Shown here: positions 47,613-57,900 of the stretch, piece by piece
How positions within the stretch are numbered: the stretch's first letter is position 1
How the letters are laid out: the number at the start of each line of letters is the position of its first letter
Assembly (NCBI GenBank): GCA_017539045.1
Contig: JAFYHS010000009.1
Location: 40,578 to 104,577, forward strand
DNA: 64,000 nucleotides
Direction: 5' to 3'
From: Bacteroidales bacterium
GTDB taxonomy: Bacteria > Bacteroidota > Bacteroidia > Bacteroidales > F082
Program-made: the position numbers and the translations under genes
Notes under the pieces: generated by a model
What the model was told of the DNA's origin: nothing
The model's input: the letters and a program-made list of their open reading frames with translations, nothing else
The model's database searches: none

Positions 47613-49403
47613 TTATTCAATGATCATGTCAAATGGCAACCGTGCTTGGATTCCCGTATTCTGTTGCAGGTTCTCCAATCCTTCCAAGTAGCCGTAGTAG
47701 GGTCCGAGTTTTTGTTTCATGGCGGCGTCGAGTTTGTCGGAGCCGCTGTTGTTCATCGATTCCCTCATGCGAGTGAAGAAGTCCTTGGGTTTGGGCAACT
47801 CCACCACTTTGTAATCGTCGGCGATGTTGGCTTTCTGTGCAGCATAGGCGATGGCGTCTTCCATGTCGCCCAGTTGGTCGACGAGGCCGAGGCCGATGGC
47901 GTCGGCGCCAGCCCACACCCTGCCTTGACCGATGCTGTCGACATAGGTCTGGCGCAGGCCACGACCCTCGGCAACGCGTTTGGTAAAGTCATCGTAAGTT
48001 TTCACCACCATCTCCTGCAGTTTGGCATATTGGAACTCGGTGAGTGGTTGGGTTATAGAGCCGAAGTCGGCGTTTTCATTGGTCTTGGCCACATCGAAGG
48101 TCAAGCCGATTTTGTCGTTCAAGAAACCTTGGGCGTTCGGGAAGGTGCCAAACACACCGATGGAACCGGTGAGGGTGGTGGGGTCAGCGAAGATATAGTC
48201 GGCATTGGCCGAAATCCAGTAACCGCCCGAAGCGGCATAGTTACCCATCGAGACGATGATGGGCTTCACCTCTTTGGTAAGGTCGAGTTCGCGGCCGATG
48301 ACGGCAGAGGCTAAGGCACTGCCACCAGGGGAGTTGACGCGCAGCACGATGGCTTTCACGTTATCATCTTCGCGGGCCTTACGGATGATCTTGGAGAGGT
48401 TCTCGGAATAGATGGCTTGGTCTTCATTGCCCTTGCCGTCAAAGATTTGGCCCGAGGCATAAATGACAGCCACCTCGTTCTTGCTGGCACTCTTGTTGGA
48501 ATACGACTTAGCGTAGTTGGCATTGCCGATGGCATTGATGTTCTTGTTGCTGCCCGTCAGTCCCTTCAGCTCGTCAAGCACTTGGTCTTTGTAATAGAGG
48601 TTGTCGACCAAACCGAAGTCGAGGGCTTTTTGGGCGTTGAACATGGTCTCCAGGTTGTCGGCAATCTGGTTGAGCTGTTCCACGCTGATGTTGCGGCTTT
48701 GGCTGATGCTTTGGAGGATCTGTCCCCAAACGGTGCCCAGCAGCTTGTCCATCTGCTCGCGGTTGGCTTCGCTCATCTTGTCGAGGAAATAAGGCTCCAC
48801 GGCGCTCTTGAAACGGTTGTTGGGACCACGCACGATCTGCATCTCGATGTCGAGCTTGTCAAATAGGTGTTTGTAGAACATTATTTGCGAGGCCATACCG
48901 TGTAGGTCGAGCATACCTTCGGGGTTGAGGAAGATCTTATCAGCGACAGAGGCTATGTAGTAAGCGCTTTGGCCGTAGTTCTCGCCATAGGTCACAATGA
49001 ATTTGCCCGACTCCTTGAACTCGAGGAGTTTGGTTCGGATTTCCTGTAGCGTGGCAGTCGAAGTCGGTATATTGCTCAAGTCCATATAAATGCCTTTGAT
49101 GTTCGGGTCGGTCTTGGCATTTTCGATATTGCGCAAGATGTCATTCAAGCCAGTGGATTCTTTCGATTCCATGGACTGGAAATCGATGGCGCCAAACGGG
49201 TTATCGACCGTGCGATCCGGGATATCATAGTCAAATTTCATGTAAAGCACTGAATTTGGCTTGACGGTAGCCGTGGTTTCTGCATCTGATTTCGAGAACT
49301 TTGAAATCATGGAAGAGATGACACCAACTTTGATGAAGAAGTTGACCATCAGTGCAATCAATGTGCCGAGGAAAGCGGCAAGAACAACTTTTGAGAATTT
49401 CAT
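47613..49403 (-). CDS. sppA: Signal peptide peptidase SppA, 67-kDa type
   Basis: 596 residues from ATG 49403, a membrane-anchored serine protease (S49) that degrades cleaved signal peptides. One N-terminal membrane segment (KVVLAAFLGTLIALMVNFFI), two tandem S49 domains, general base Lys in ESGKFIVTYGENYGQSAYY (K134) and nucleophile Ser in VSMGNYAASGGYWIS (S392), the spacing of the E. coli-type enzyme. An upstream ATG (49433) overlaps the promoter and is rejected. Confidence 0.93.
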   Translation of the reverse strand: MKFSKVVLAAFLGTLIALMVNFFIKVGVISSMISKFSKSDAETTATVKPNSVLYMKFDYDIPDRTVDNPFGAIDFQSMESKESTGLNDILRNIENAKTDPNIKGIYMDLSNIPTSTATLQEIRTKLLEFKESGKFIVTYGENYGQSAYYIASVADKIFLNPEGMLDLHGMASQIMFYKHLFDKLDIEMQIVRGPNNRFKSAVEPYFLDKMSEANREQMDKLLGTVWGQILQSISQSRNISVEQLNQIADNLETMFNAQKALDFGLVDNLYYKDQVLDELKGLTGSNKNINAIGNANYAKSYSNKSASKNEVAVIYASGQIFDGKGNEDQAIYSENLSKIIRKAREDDNVKAIVLRVNSPGGSALASAVIGRELDLTKEVKPIIVSMGNYAASGGYWISANADYIFADPTTLTGSIGVFGTFPNAQGFLNDKIGLTFDVAKTNENADFGSITQPLTEFQYAKLQEMVVKTYDDFTKRVAEGRGLRQTYVDSIGQGRVWAGADAIGLGLVDQLGDMEDAIAYAAQKANIADDYKVVELPKPKDFFTRMRESMNNSGSDKLDAAMKQKLGPYYGYLEGLENLQQNTGIQARLPFDMIIE

Positions 49404-49429
49404 AGTGTTGTGTTTTGTAGGTTTGAAAT

Positions 49430-49438
49430 GCAAAAGTA
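49430..49438 (-). promoter_or_regulatory. -7 element of sppA
   Basis: Minus-strand TACTTTTGC. Only 13 bases separate it from the plus-strand TACTTTTGC of folK, so the two promoters are back to back and polymerases probably compete. Confidence 0.65.
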
Positions 49439-49451
49439 CACAAAAAAAACT

Positions 49452-49460
49452 TACTTTTGC
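49452..49460 (+). promoter_or_regulatory. -7 element of the folK unit
   Basis: TACTTTTGC, 12 bases before ATG 49472, giving a very short leader. Confidence 0.65.
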
Positions 49461-49471
49461 AGAAAATCTCT

Positions 49472-49981
49472 ATGATGGAAAGATGCGTCGTGCTCTTCGG
49501 TTCCAACATGGGCGACAAGGAACAGCTTTTTATGCAAGCCTGCCTATTAATAAATAATAGGTGTGGATCCATCTTTGATCTGTCTGCAGCCTATGAGTCG
49601 GAACCGTGGGGCTTTGAGGCTGAGGAATGGTTTTTGAACCGTGCCATCGTGTTGGAGACCGAGTTGGACCCCGAGCCTTTGTTGAAGGAGTTGCTCGACA
49701 TTGAGAAAGAATTGGGTCGGGTGCGCCATCCTGAGGTGGAGGGCTACTGTTCGCGCACTGTCGATTTGGACCTCTTGTATTATGGCGACCGCGTCGTCTT
49801 GACACCCACGTTGACGATCCCCCATCCTCGACTGCATCTGAGGCGTTTCGCCTTGGTCCCACTTTGCGATGTGATGCCCGATTTCAGGCATCCGGTCTTT
49901 CAATTGACCCAGGTGGAGCTTTTGCAGCGATGCCCCGATAGCTCTGTCGTGAGAGAATTGTATGTTGAGAAAGAAGATTAG
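49472..49981 (+). CDS. folK: HPPK, dihydropterin pyrophosphokinase
   Basis: 169 residues from ATG 49472 (ATG 49475 is equally possible); transfers pyrophosphate from ATP to 6-hydroxymethyldihydropterin in folate synthesis. Motifs: VLFGSNMGDKE, YESEPWGF, NRAIVLET, LGRVRHPE...SRTVDLDLLYYG and IPHPRLHLRRFALVPL. Two bases separate its stop from the deoxynucleoside kinase gene. Confidence 0.95.
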   Translation: MMERCVVLFGSNMGDKEQLFMQACLLINNRCGSIFDLSAAYESEPWGFEAEEWFLNRAIVLETELDPEPLLKELLDIEKELGRVRHPEVEGYCSRTVDLDLLYYGDRVVLTPTLTIPHPRLHLRRFALVPLCDVMPDFRHPVFQLTQVELLQRCPDSSVVRELYVEKED

Positions 49982-49983
49982 CC

Positions 49984-50625
49984 ATGTATTATAACTATAT
50001 CGCCATAGAAGGTACGCTGGGTGCGGGCAAGACTACGCTGGCCTCGCGCATCGCCAACGATTTCAACGGGAAGCTGGTGTTGGAGGAGTTTGAGGGCGAC
50101 AAGAATCCGTTTTTGCCTAAGTTCTACAAGGAACCCGATAAGTATTCGTTTCAGGTGGAGATGACGTTCTTGGCTTTGCGTTATCAGCAATTGAAGGACA
50201 AATTGGGGGCGCTTGATTTGTTTCACGACTTCATCATCTCCGACTATTACGTGGCCAAGTCGTTGATTTTTTCGAAGAATAACTTGCAGGACGACGAGTA
50301 TCAGTTGTTCTCCCGTTTCTTCAACATCATTTTCTCTGATATGCCTAAGCCTGAGCTGTTGGTGTATCTCTATTCCGATGTGGAGCGACTGCAAGCTAAC
50401 ATCCGCAAGCGTGGCCGCAGTTACGAGCAGGAGATCAGCGATGCCTATCTGGAGGACATCCAACAGGGTTATTTTGATTTCCTACGTCAGCAGCAGAACA
50501 ACATGCGCATCTTGTTGATCGACACCAACCATCTTGACTTTGTGGCCAACGAGGGCGACTACCAACGCATCATCGAGGCCATCGACCAGCCATACGACAT
50601 CGGGCTGCATCGGGTGTCGTTGTGA
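49984..50625 (+). CDS. Deoxynucleoside kinase
   Basis: 213 residues of the dNK/dGK family, phosphorylating deoxynucleosides in salvage. P-loop IEGTLGAGKTTLASRI, catalytic-type E in LEEFEGDKNPFL, FIISDYYVAKSLIF (D-R/Y type motif) and LID region RKRGRSYEQEI. Pairing with folK is usual in Bacteroidota. Ends before an intrinsic terminator. Confidence 0.92.
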   Translation: MYYNYIAIEGTLGAGKTTLASRIANDFNGKLVLEEFEGDKNPFLPKFYKEPDKYSFQVEMTFLALRYQQLKDKLGALDLFHDFIISDYYVAKSLIFSKNNLQDDEYQLFSRFFNIIFSDMPKPELLVYLYSDVERLQANIRKRGRSYEQEISDAYLEDIQQGYFDFLRQQQNNMRILLIDTNHLDFVANEGDYQRIIEAIDQPYDIGLHRVSL

Positions 50626-50666
50626 GTGCTCGTTGATGCAATCTTATATATACTTTAATTTATAAC

Positions 50667-50692
50667 CGCCAGCCTCGCCACTGGCGTTTTTT
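50667..50692 (+). terminator. Intrinsic terminator after the dNK gene
   Basis: CGCCAG / CTGGCG stem with an 8-base loop, then six Ts. Confidence 0.85.
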
Positions 50693-50808
50693 GTGTTCTT
50701 TGTTCAAAAACACAAGTTATGAAATACAATTCCTGTCTAGTTTTCTCAAAAATTGTACAAAAAATGAATATAATGCATATTATCGACTAATTATTTTAAA
50801 AATTACCC

Positions 50809-50817
50809 TATATTTGC
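50809..50817 (+). promoter_or_regulatory. -7 element of the sphingolipid operon
   Basis: TATATTTGC, 31 bases before ATG 50849, in an A+T-rich region. Confidence 0.6.
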
Positions 50818-50827
50818 GCTTTAATAA

Positions 50828-52053
<1,226 letters not shown>

Positions 52054-52054
<1 letters not shown>

Positions 52055-52848
52055 TGATAGTATTCATCACAGGCATCTCTTCGGGCTTTGGCTTGGAAAC
52101 TGCAAAACTGCTCTCGCAACAAGGCTACACAGTCTATGGCACGGCGCGACGCAACGAGGATTTGCCATCTGACATCTATTGTTTCAAAGTGGATGTCCGC
52201 GACCAAGAGTCAGTAGAAAAAGCCGTTGCTGAGATTGTCGAAAGAGAAGGTCGCATTGACGTGTTAATTAACAACGCCGGCATGGGCATCGGTGGTCCGT
52301 TGGAGTTTGCCGCCGAGGAAGAAATCCGTGAGCAAATGGACACCAATTTCATGGGTTTGGTGCATTGCGTTAACGCTGTGTTGCCACGAATGAGGAAAAA
52401 GGGCTCAGGCAGAATCATCGCCATCAGTTCCATAGGCGGCTTGATGGGATTACCCTTCCAAGGTTATTATTCCGCCAGCAAGTTTGCTGTCGAAGGCTAT
52501 TGCGAGGCTTTGCGGTTGGAGACGAAACCGTTCGGCATCACTGTGACTGTAATTCGTCCTGGCGACTTCGCCACGAGTTTCACCACCAGCCGAATAAAGA
52601 TTGCCGACGAGGCTGCCTTTCTGACGTATCCCGCTTATCAGAAGTCGATTGACAAGGTGGAGCACGATGAGGCCAATGGACTGAATCCTCGGGTGCTTGC
52701 CCGTAAAATCAGTAAAGTCATCCAAAAAAAACATCCGCGATACGGTTATGTGGTTTCCTCTTGTGAACAACATCTCTCCATTATACTGAAGCGCGTTTTA
52801 CCCGATAGATGGTTTGCCGCGATTTTGAGAAAATATTATTGCGTGTAG
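52054..52848 (+). CDS. SDR oxidoreductase, probable 3-ketosphinganine reductase
   Basis: 264 residues, short-chain dehydrogenase. TGISSGFG (T6-G13) cofactor motif, NNAG, catalytic Ser in ISSIGG and Y139-x3-K143 (YYSASK). ARR after strand 2 suggests NADPH preference. Coupled by a one-base overlap to serine palmitoyltransferase, it probably reduces 3-ketosphinganine to sphinganine; this is inferred from position and not from a unique motif. Confidence 0.72.
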
Positions 52849-53217
52849 TGTAAACCTTTGCGTTCCTTGGCTTTTTAACGAAAGGGCACGAATCATGCGC
52901 CATAGTAAGTAGATGAGCAAATTTAGTTTACATATTGACTATTGACGCGAGACCGCGTGACATTGGTTTGTCCCGTGTCCCGAAGTCCCGTGTCAAATGA
53001 ATAACTGTAGTTTAATTCTGAACACTTACTTATAAATATAGGCGGGATTAGAGTAGTTCTATTGAATTTCTCAAATAATTTGTAAAAAAACCCACAAAAA
53101 GACTTGTATATTGAAAAAATAGTCTAATTTTGCATAATAAATCCATACCAAAAGGTATGAATATGCAAATTATGGAGATGGTCTATTCGCCTAAATATCA
53201 ACTAAAAATTAAGAATC
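52849..53217. other. 369-base intergenic region
   Basis: No gene seen. It holds a GTCCCGTGTC direct repeat pair (52971-52980 and 52986-52995), a small inverted repeat ACGCGAGACCGCGT (52945-52958), and the promoter of the following gene with a leader hairpin CATACC/GGTATG (53144-53159). Confidence 0.6.
53104..53133 (+). promoter_or_regulatory. -33/-7 promoter of the 53218 gene
   Basis: TTG (53104-53106), 18-base spacer, TAATTTTGC (53125-53133). The leader of about 77 bases includes CATACC-AAAA-GGTATG. Confidence 0.7.
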
Positions 53218-54891
53218 ATGAAAAAACTGTTACTCATTATCCTGTCAGCGATGGCTTTCGCTGGCATAGCAACGGCCCAGGATGTGTATACCTCGGGCTA
53301 TTACAGAAATGATGATGGCTATGAAGTTGCCGCGGTCTACAAGAATGGCGAGCTCCTCCATTCAACGAGTCCTTCGGCCAATCTCGACCACAAATCATCC
53401 GATGTGCTCTATTTGGATGGCAACGTCTATTGGGTGGACAACTGCTACAATGCGAACGGAGCGTTCAACTACGGTGACGTTTTCAAGAACGGCGAACGTT
53501 GGTTGAGCAATCCAGTGAATTCACAAACCTATATCATTTGTCTGTTAAACGACGACCAGGGCAATGTGTATGCCGTAGGTTGCAAGGACTATGATGGTAA
53601 CCAAGCGGTTGTAGTGTGGAAAAACGACGACAACACGGTGTATTTCTTGGTGAACTACAACACAATCGTCACTGATGCTGCCATGGTGGATGGCAAAATT
53701 GTGGCTTGTGGCTATTTCACTACAGGTCAGGGTTTCGTTTGGTGGGATGTTACATCAACCCAAATTACCGATCTTGGTTATGGGGTTTTTCCAGGCGGTT
53801 TGGCTATCTACGACGGACAAGTATACACCATCGCCACTGACATAAACAGTAACACCTCTTTAGTTAAGGTGTTTAAAAACGACCAAGTGCTTTACACATT
53901 GTCTTCAAACATGTATGGAAAAGGCATCAGCATCGACGGGGGAAACATCTATTCCGTTGAAAGCTCGGATAGTGGTTACCGTGTTTGGAAAAACGACAAT
54001 ATGATTTACGAGCAGATAGATGAAGTTGGATGCATCGAGGCCAACAGTGAAGGCGTCTTCTACGCTGGCCTTGAATGGGTGTATAAGAACGGCCAGGCAA
54101 TTTACGGGCCAGAGGCACAAACTTACTTCACCGGCATCTCTGTCGATCTCGGGTGCACCAATTCCAATGTGCGCACGCTGCCCTACTTCGAGGGCTTCGA
54201 GACGGGCGCAACCGATTGGAGATGTTGGACAAAGGAGGATCGCGACGGCAACAATGGCGGCAATGCTTCCTATTGGCATAGAATTGGCGGCACGTTGAAT
54301 CCTGGCCCCGCCCCCGTTTCAGGCAACCACTGCGCTTATCATCGGTGGAACAACAGCGTGGATCAGGAAGGTCGTCTGACCAGCCCCACCATTGCCATCC
54401 CCTCCGACGGCGCCACACTGACGTTCAAGACCTACGAGCGGTATCCTGGTGACTATCATCATGAGAGCGTGTGGATTTGGACGGGTGGTACGGGTACCCG
54501 TGAGTGGATGCAGGATGAACCTTCCGATGAATGGAAGACCGTCACCATCGACCTCGCCGACTATAGGAATCAAAACATCCAAGTCGAATTCCGCTATATG
54601 GGCTTCGATGCCCATGGTTGGTACATCGACGACGTAAGCATCACTCCTGGTAGCACGGGTGTTGACGAGAACGAGGAAGTCGGTTTGGCCGTCTATCCCA
54701 ACCCCGCCCGCGACCGTATCCGCATCGAAGGCCTTGAGGTCGGCAGCACGGTACAAGTCTTCAACGCCTTAGGCGAACTTGTGAAGACGGCCAGGGTGAG
54801 TGCCGACAATGAAATCGGCATTGGCGAATTGGCCTCGGGTCTTTACCTTGTGCGTTGCGGCAATATGACCTGTCGTTTTGTGAAGGAATAA
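53218..54891 (+). CDS. Propeller-like and jelly-roll T9SS cargo
   Basis: 557 residues. Signal peptide MKKLLLIILSAMAFAGIATAQ. Residues about 22-310 contain six or seven repeats of the form VxKN(D/G)xxxY, for example AAVYKNGELLHS, DVFKNGERWLS, VVWKNDDNTVYFL, KVFKNDQVLYTL, RVWKNDNMIYEQ and WVYKNGQAIYG, as in a beta-propeller. A jelly-roll/choice-of-anchor module follows (about 325-475, PYFEGFETGATDWRCW ... HGWYIDDVSITPG), then a T9SS type A sorting domain (LAVYPNPARDRIRIEG ... GLYLVRCGNMT). Likely a binding protein on the cell surface. Confidence 0.85.
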   Translation: MKKLLLIILSAMAFAGIATAQDVYTSGYYRNDDGYEVAAVYKNGELLHSTSPSANLDHKSSDVLYLDGNVYWVDNCYNANGAFNYGDVFKNGERWLSNPVNSQTYIICLLNDDQGNVYAVGCKDYDGNQAVVVWKNDDNTVYFLVNYNTIVTDAAMVDGKIVACGYFTTGQGFVWWDVTSTQITDLGYGVFPGGLAIYDGQVYTIATDINSNTSLVKVFKNDQVLYTLSSNMYGKGISIDGGNIYSVESSDSGYRVWKNDNMIYEQIDEVGCIEANSEGVFYAGLEWVYKNGQAIYGPEAQTYFTGISVDLGCTNSNVRTLPYFEGFETGATDWRCWTKEDRDGNNGGNASYWHRIGGTLNPGPAPVSGNHCAYHRWNNSVDQEGRLTSPTIAIPSDGATLTFKTYERYPGDYHHESVWIWTGGTGTREWMQDEPSDEWKTVTIDLADYRNQNIQVEFRYMGFDAHGWYIDDVSITPGSTGVDENEEVGLAVYPNPARDRIRIEGLEVGSTVQVFNALGELVKTARVSADNEIGIGELASGLYLVRCGNMTCRFVKE

Positions 54892-54969
54892 GGAGGGTTT
54901 ACTAATGGAAACCATATAACTATATATAAAGTATCAATTAACTTATTTATTAACCAAACTAAATTCATT

Positions 54970-57900
54970 ATGATGAAAAAAGTAATTTCATTGATGATGC
55001 TCTTGCTTGCCTTTACTGGTTTTGTGAGAGCTGGAGAGATTACCGTCCATGACGGTAATGTCACAAGTTCCTACATCCCTGTTTGGGGTTTGTGGACCGA
55101 CAACAGTCTCCAACACGAATTCGTGTATCCAGCCAATGAGCTCGGTGCCATGAATGGAGAGGAGATTTCGAAGCTAAAGTTCTATACGAACGTAACCAGT
55201 TCTGGCACTTACGCTAACATTTCGTGGAACGGAAGCTTTCGGGTCTATTTGAAAGAAGTTGCTTCTGCATCCATTGCTTCTTTCCTAGGCACCGATGATG
55301 CCACACTCGTTTACGAAGGATTGCTTGGCGTTGTTTCGAACGAGATGGAGATCACATTTGCCACTCCCTACACCTACAATGGAGGTAATTTGTGGATCGG
55401 TGTTTACTACACTGCCACCACAGGTTATTCCAGTAGTCAATGGGTAGGCGAAACCGTTTCTGGTGCTGCTGTCTATGGCAGAAGCGGTGCCAACTACACC
55501 GTCAACACGACGGACTTCCTCCCGAAAACCACCTTTACCCACACGGGTAGTGGCAACGGTGGCGGCGGCTTTGAAGACATGCTGCATGTCAAGTACATGG
55601 ACGGTGACACCGAAGTCATTGACACGCTGAACCTGGGCGTTCGCCCTGCCGGCTGCTGGATGGAACCTTTCCAATTCACCATGTATAGCGAAGGTCCGAC
55701 CTATACCGTGACTGTATTGGACTTCACCCCTAGTGACGGCATGTTTAGCGTCAGCGGTCAGGAACTGCCTTTCCAGGTGGCTCCCAATGCCGACGTTGAT
55801 CTGACCATGGCCATCAATGGCACGCAGCCCGGAATTATCGAGCGTCAGTTCGTGGCCATCACCGAAGGCAACCGCGCTGCCCATATTTGGCCCGTGATGG
55901 TGGAGCTTTACAGCCCCGAATGCCCCGACGTGGTAGAGGTGGCCTATGACCTGGGCACCATTACCCCTGGCTTCAGCTATGTGGGCATCCCCGCCGACAT
56001 CACGCCTACGACCTTGCACGATGACTACACACTGCCCTTCCCCGAGATTTCGGAAGGCGTGGATGGTGTGTACAAACTCACCTTCGAGCAAGACCAGTTG
56101 CTGAATGCCTTCGTCAGCCAAGGCGAGAATGGCAAGGTGGCTCTCTACACCGAGGACTTCTATGGTGAAGGCGGCCCGATGGCCCATAACTACTACCAAG
56201 GTCCCGGCATAGGCGGAGGAGGTCTCCCCTTCGAGGCCATGATTGGCGACGAGAGCAGTACTACGGTCTCGTCCTACTTCCCGTTCCATGTGTTCTTCCG
56301 GTACAGCATTGGCGAGAACCTATTCCTTGCCAGCGAACTTGCGGAAGCCGGTGTGACCACAGCCCCGATGACCAGCCTTAGCTGGTACGTGGACAACACC
56401 ACCTGCACGCAAGAGCAGAACAACATCAGCATCTGGATGGCCAATGTGGAAGAAAACGAAATTCCGACCATGTCACACATCACAAGTGATATGGCCTTGG
56501 TCTATACGGGCAACAACCTGCCGGCTCCTGCCGAGGGCTGGAACGAGTTCGTCCTTAACGGGGACAGCTTCGCCTGGGACGGTGTGAGCAACGTGCTCAT
56601 CGTGTGCCAGAGGAACAACGGCGAATACCAGGGCAGGGTCAATTGGAGGACCCACAACCCGGGCTTCTATGCCATGGGTTACAAGTGGACCGACGGTTCG
56701 GCCTACGACATGCAGAATGAGAGTTATTCGCTCACTCGCTCGAACACCAACCGCGCCAACATCATCATGAAGGGCGGTAACCGTGGCAATCGCGATGCCC
56801 TGAGCTTCGATTTTGAAGACGGTATGCTCGGCTGGACCTCCATTGACAACGATGGTGATGGTAACACTTGGTTCCACAGCTCATTGAGTCAGACCTACTC
56901 CTGCTATGTCTATACGGGATGGGGTAACAACGATTCCGATGGCTTTGCCGTTTCGCAGTCTTACACCGATTGCACCAATGATGCCTATGATGCCGACAAC
57001 TACCTTGTTTCGCCTCAGAAGTATTCCCTTGAAGCAGGTGCATCCCTGAACTTCTACTTTGACTATGCCAATGACAATTATCGCGATTACTTTGAGGTTT
57101 GCGTTGCTACTGCCAACAATCCTACCGCCAATGACTTTACGTCGGTTTGGAATGTTAATATGAGAGGTAATGCCGCAAAGACTCAGGTTCGCCATACGAA
57201 TAACCGTTATTTTAACTGGCGTGAGGTTAATGTTGACTTGAGCGCATACGTTGGCCAGGAGGTGTGGATTGCTTTCCACCACGAGGATTATGACAATTAT
57301 GAGATCTTTATTGACGATGTTACGATCAATACTGGTGATACCGCTCCTACTCCTCCAACCCCGACGGTTGGTGACATCAGCGCAGGCCCCGTCATCGAGA
57401 ACCTGCCTGTAACGCCTGGCACCTATTATCTGGTGGCCTCTTCGACGGATCCTGACTTTGAGGTGACCATCAACGCCGAACAAATCCCCTGCCCGGCAGT
57501 GGAGGGCTTTGCCTTCGGCCCGACGCCTCCCGACAACTATGACGAGGCCGAGCCTGCCAGTGTGACGCTCCATTGGAACATTCCTCCGTACGCCACGGGC
57601 TGGCGCCTGATCTTCGGTTCCACCTATTATCCGGAACCTGGTCATCCGCAAACCATCATGTATCCTGCGGATGGCAGTTTCAGCACCGATTTGGCCAACA
57701 GCTACACCGTCCGAAACCTATGGAACAACACCAACTATTTCTGGCATGTCGAGTTCAACAACGATGGATGCCCCGATGGAGTGAGTAGTCCGATTTGGGG
57801 CTTCACAACCCACCTCAACATCCCGAACAACCTGCATGCGGAGGACGAGACCATCTTCGAGGGTGAGGACGCCGTTCTGTTGTGGGATCCTGTTGTCGAC

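Noticed and set aside
52849-53217. A tRNA or small RNA gene in the 369-base gap
   Set aside because: No cloverleaf or CCA end was found on either strand; only short repeats and a promoter.
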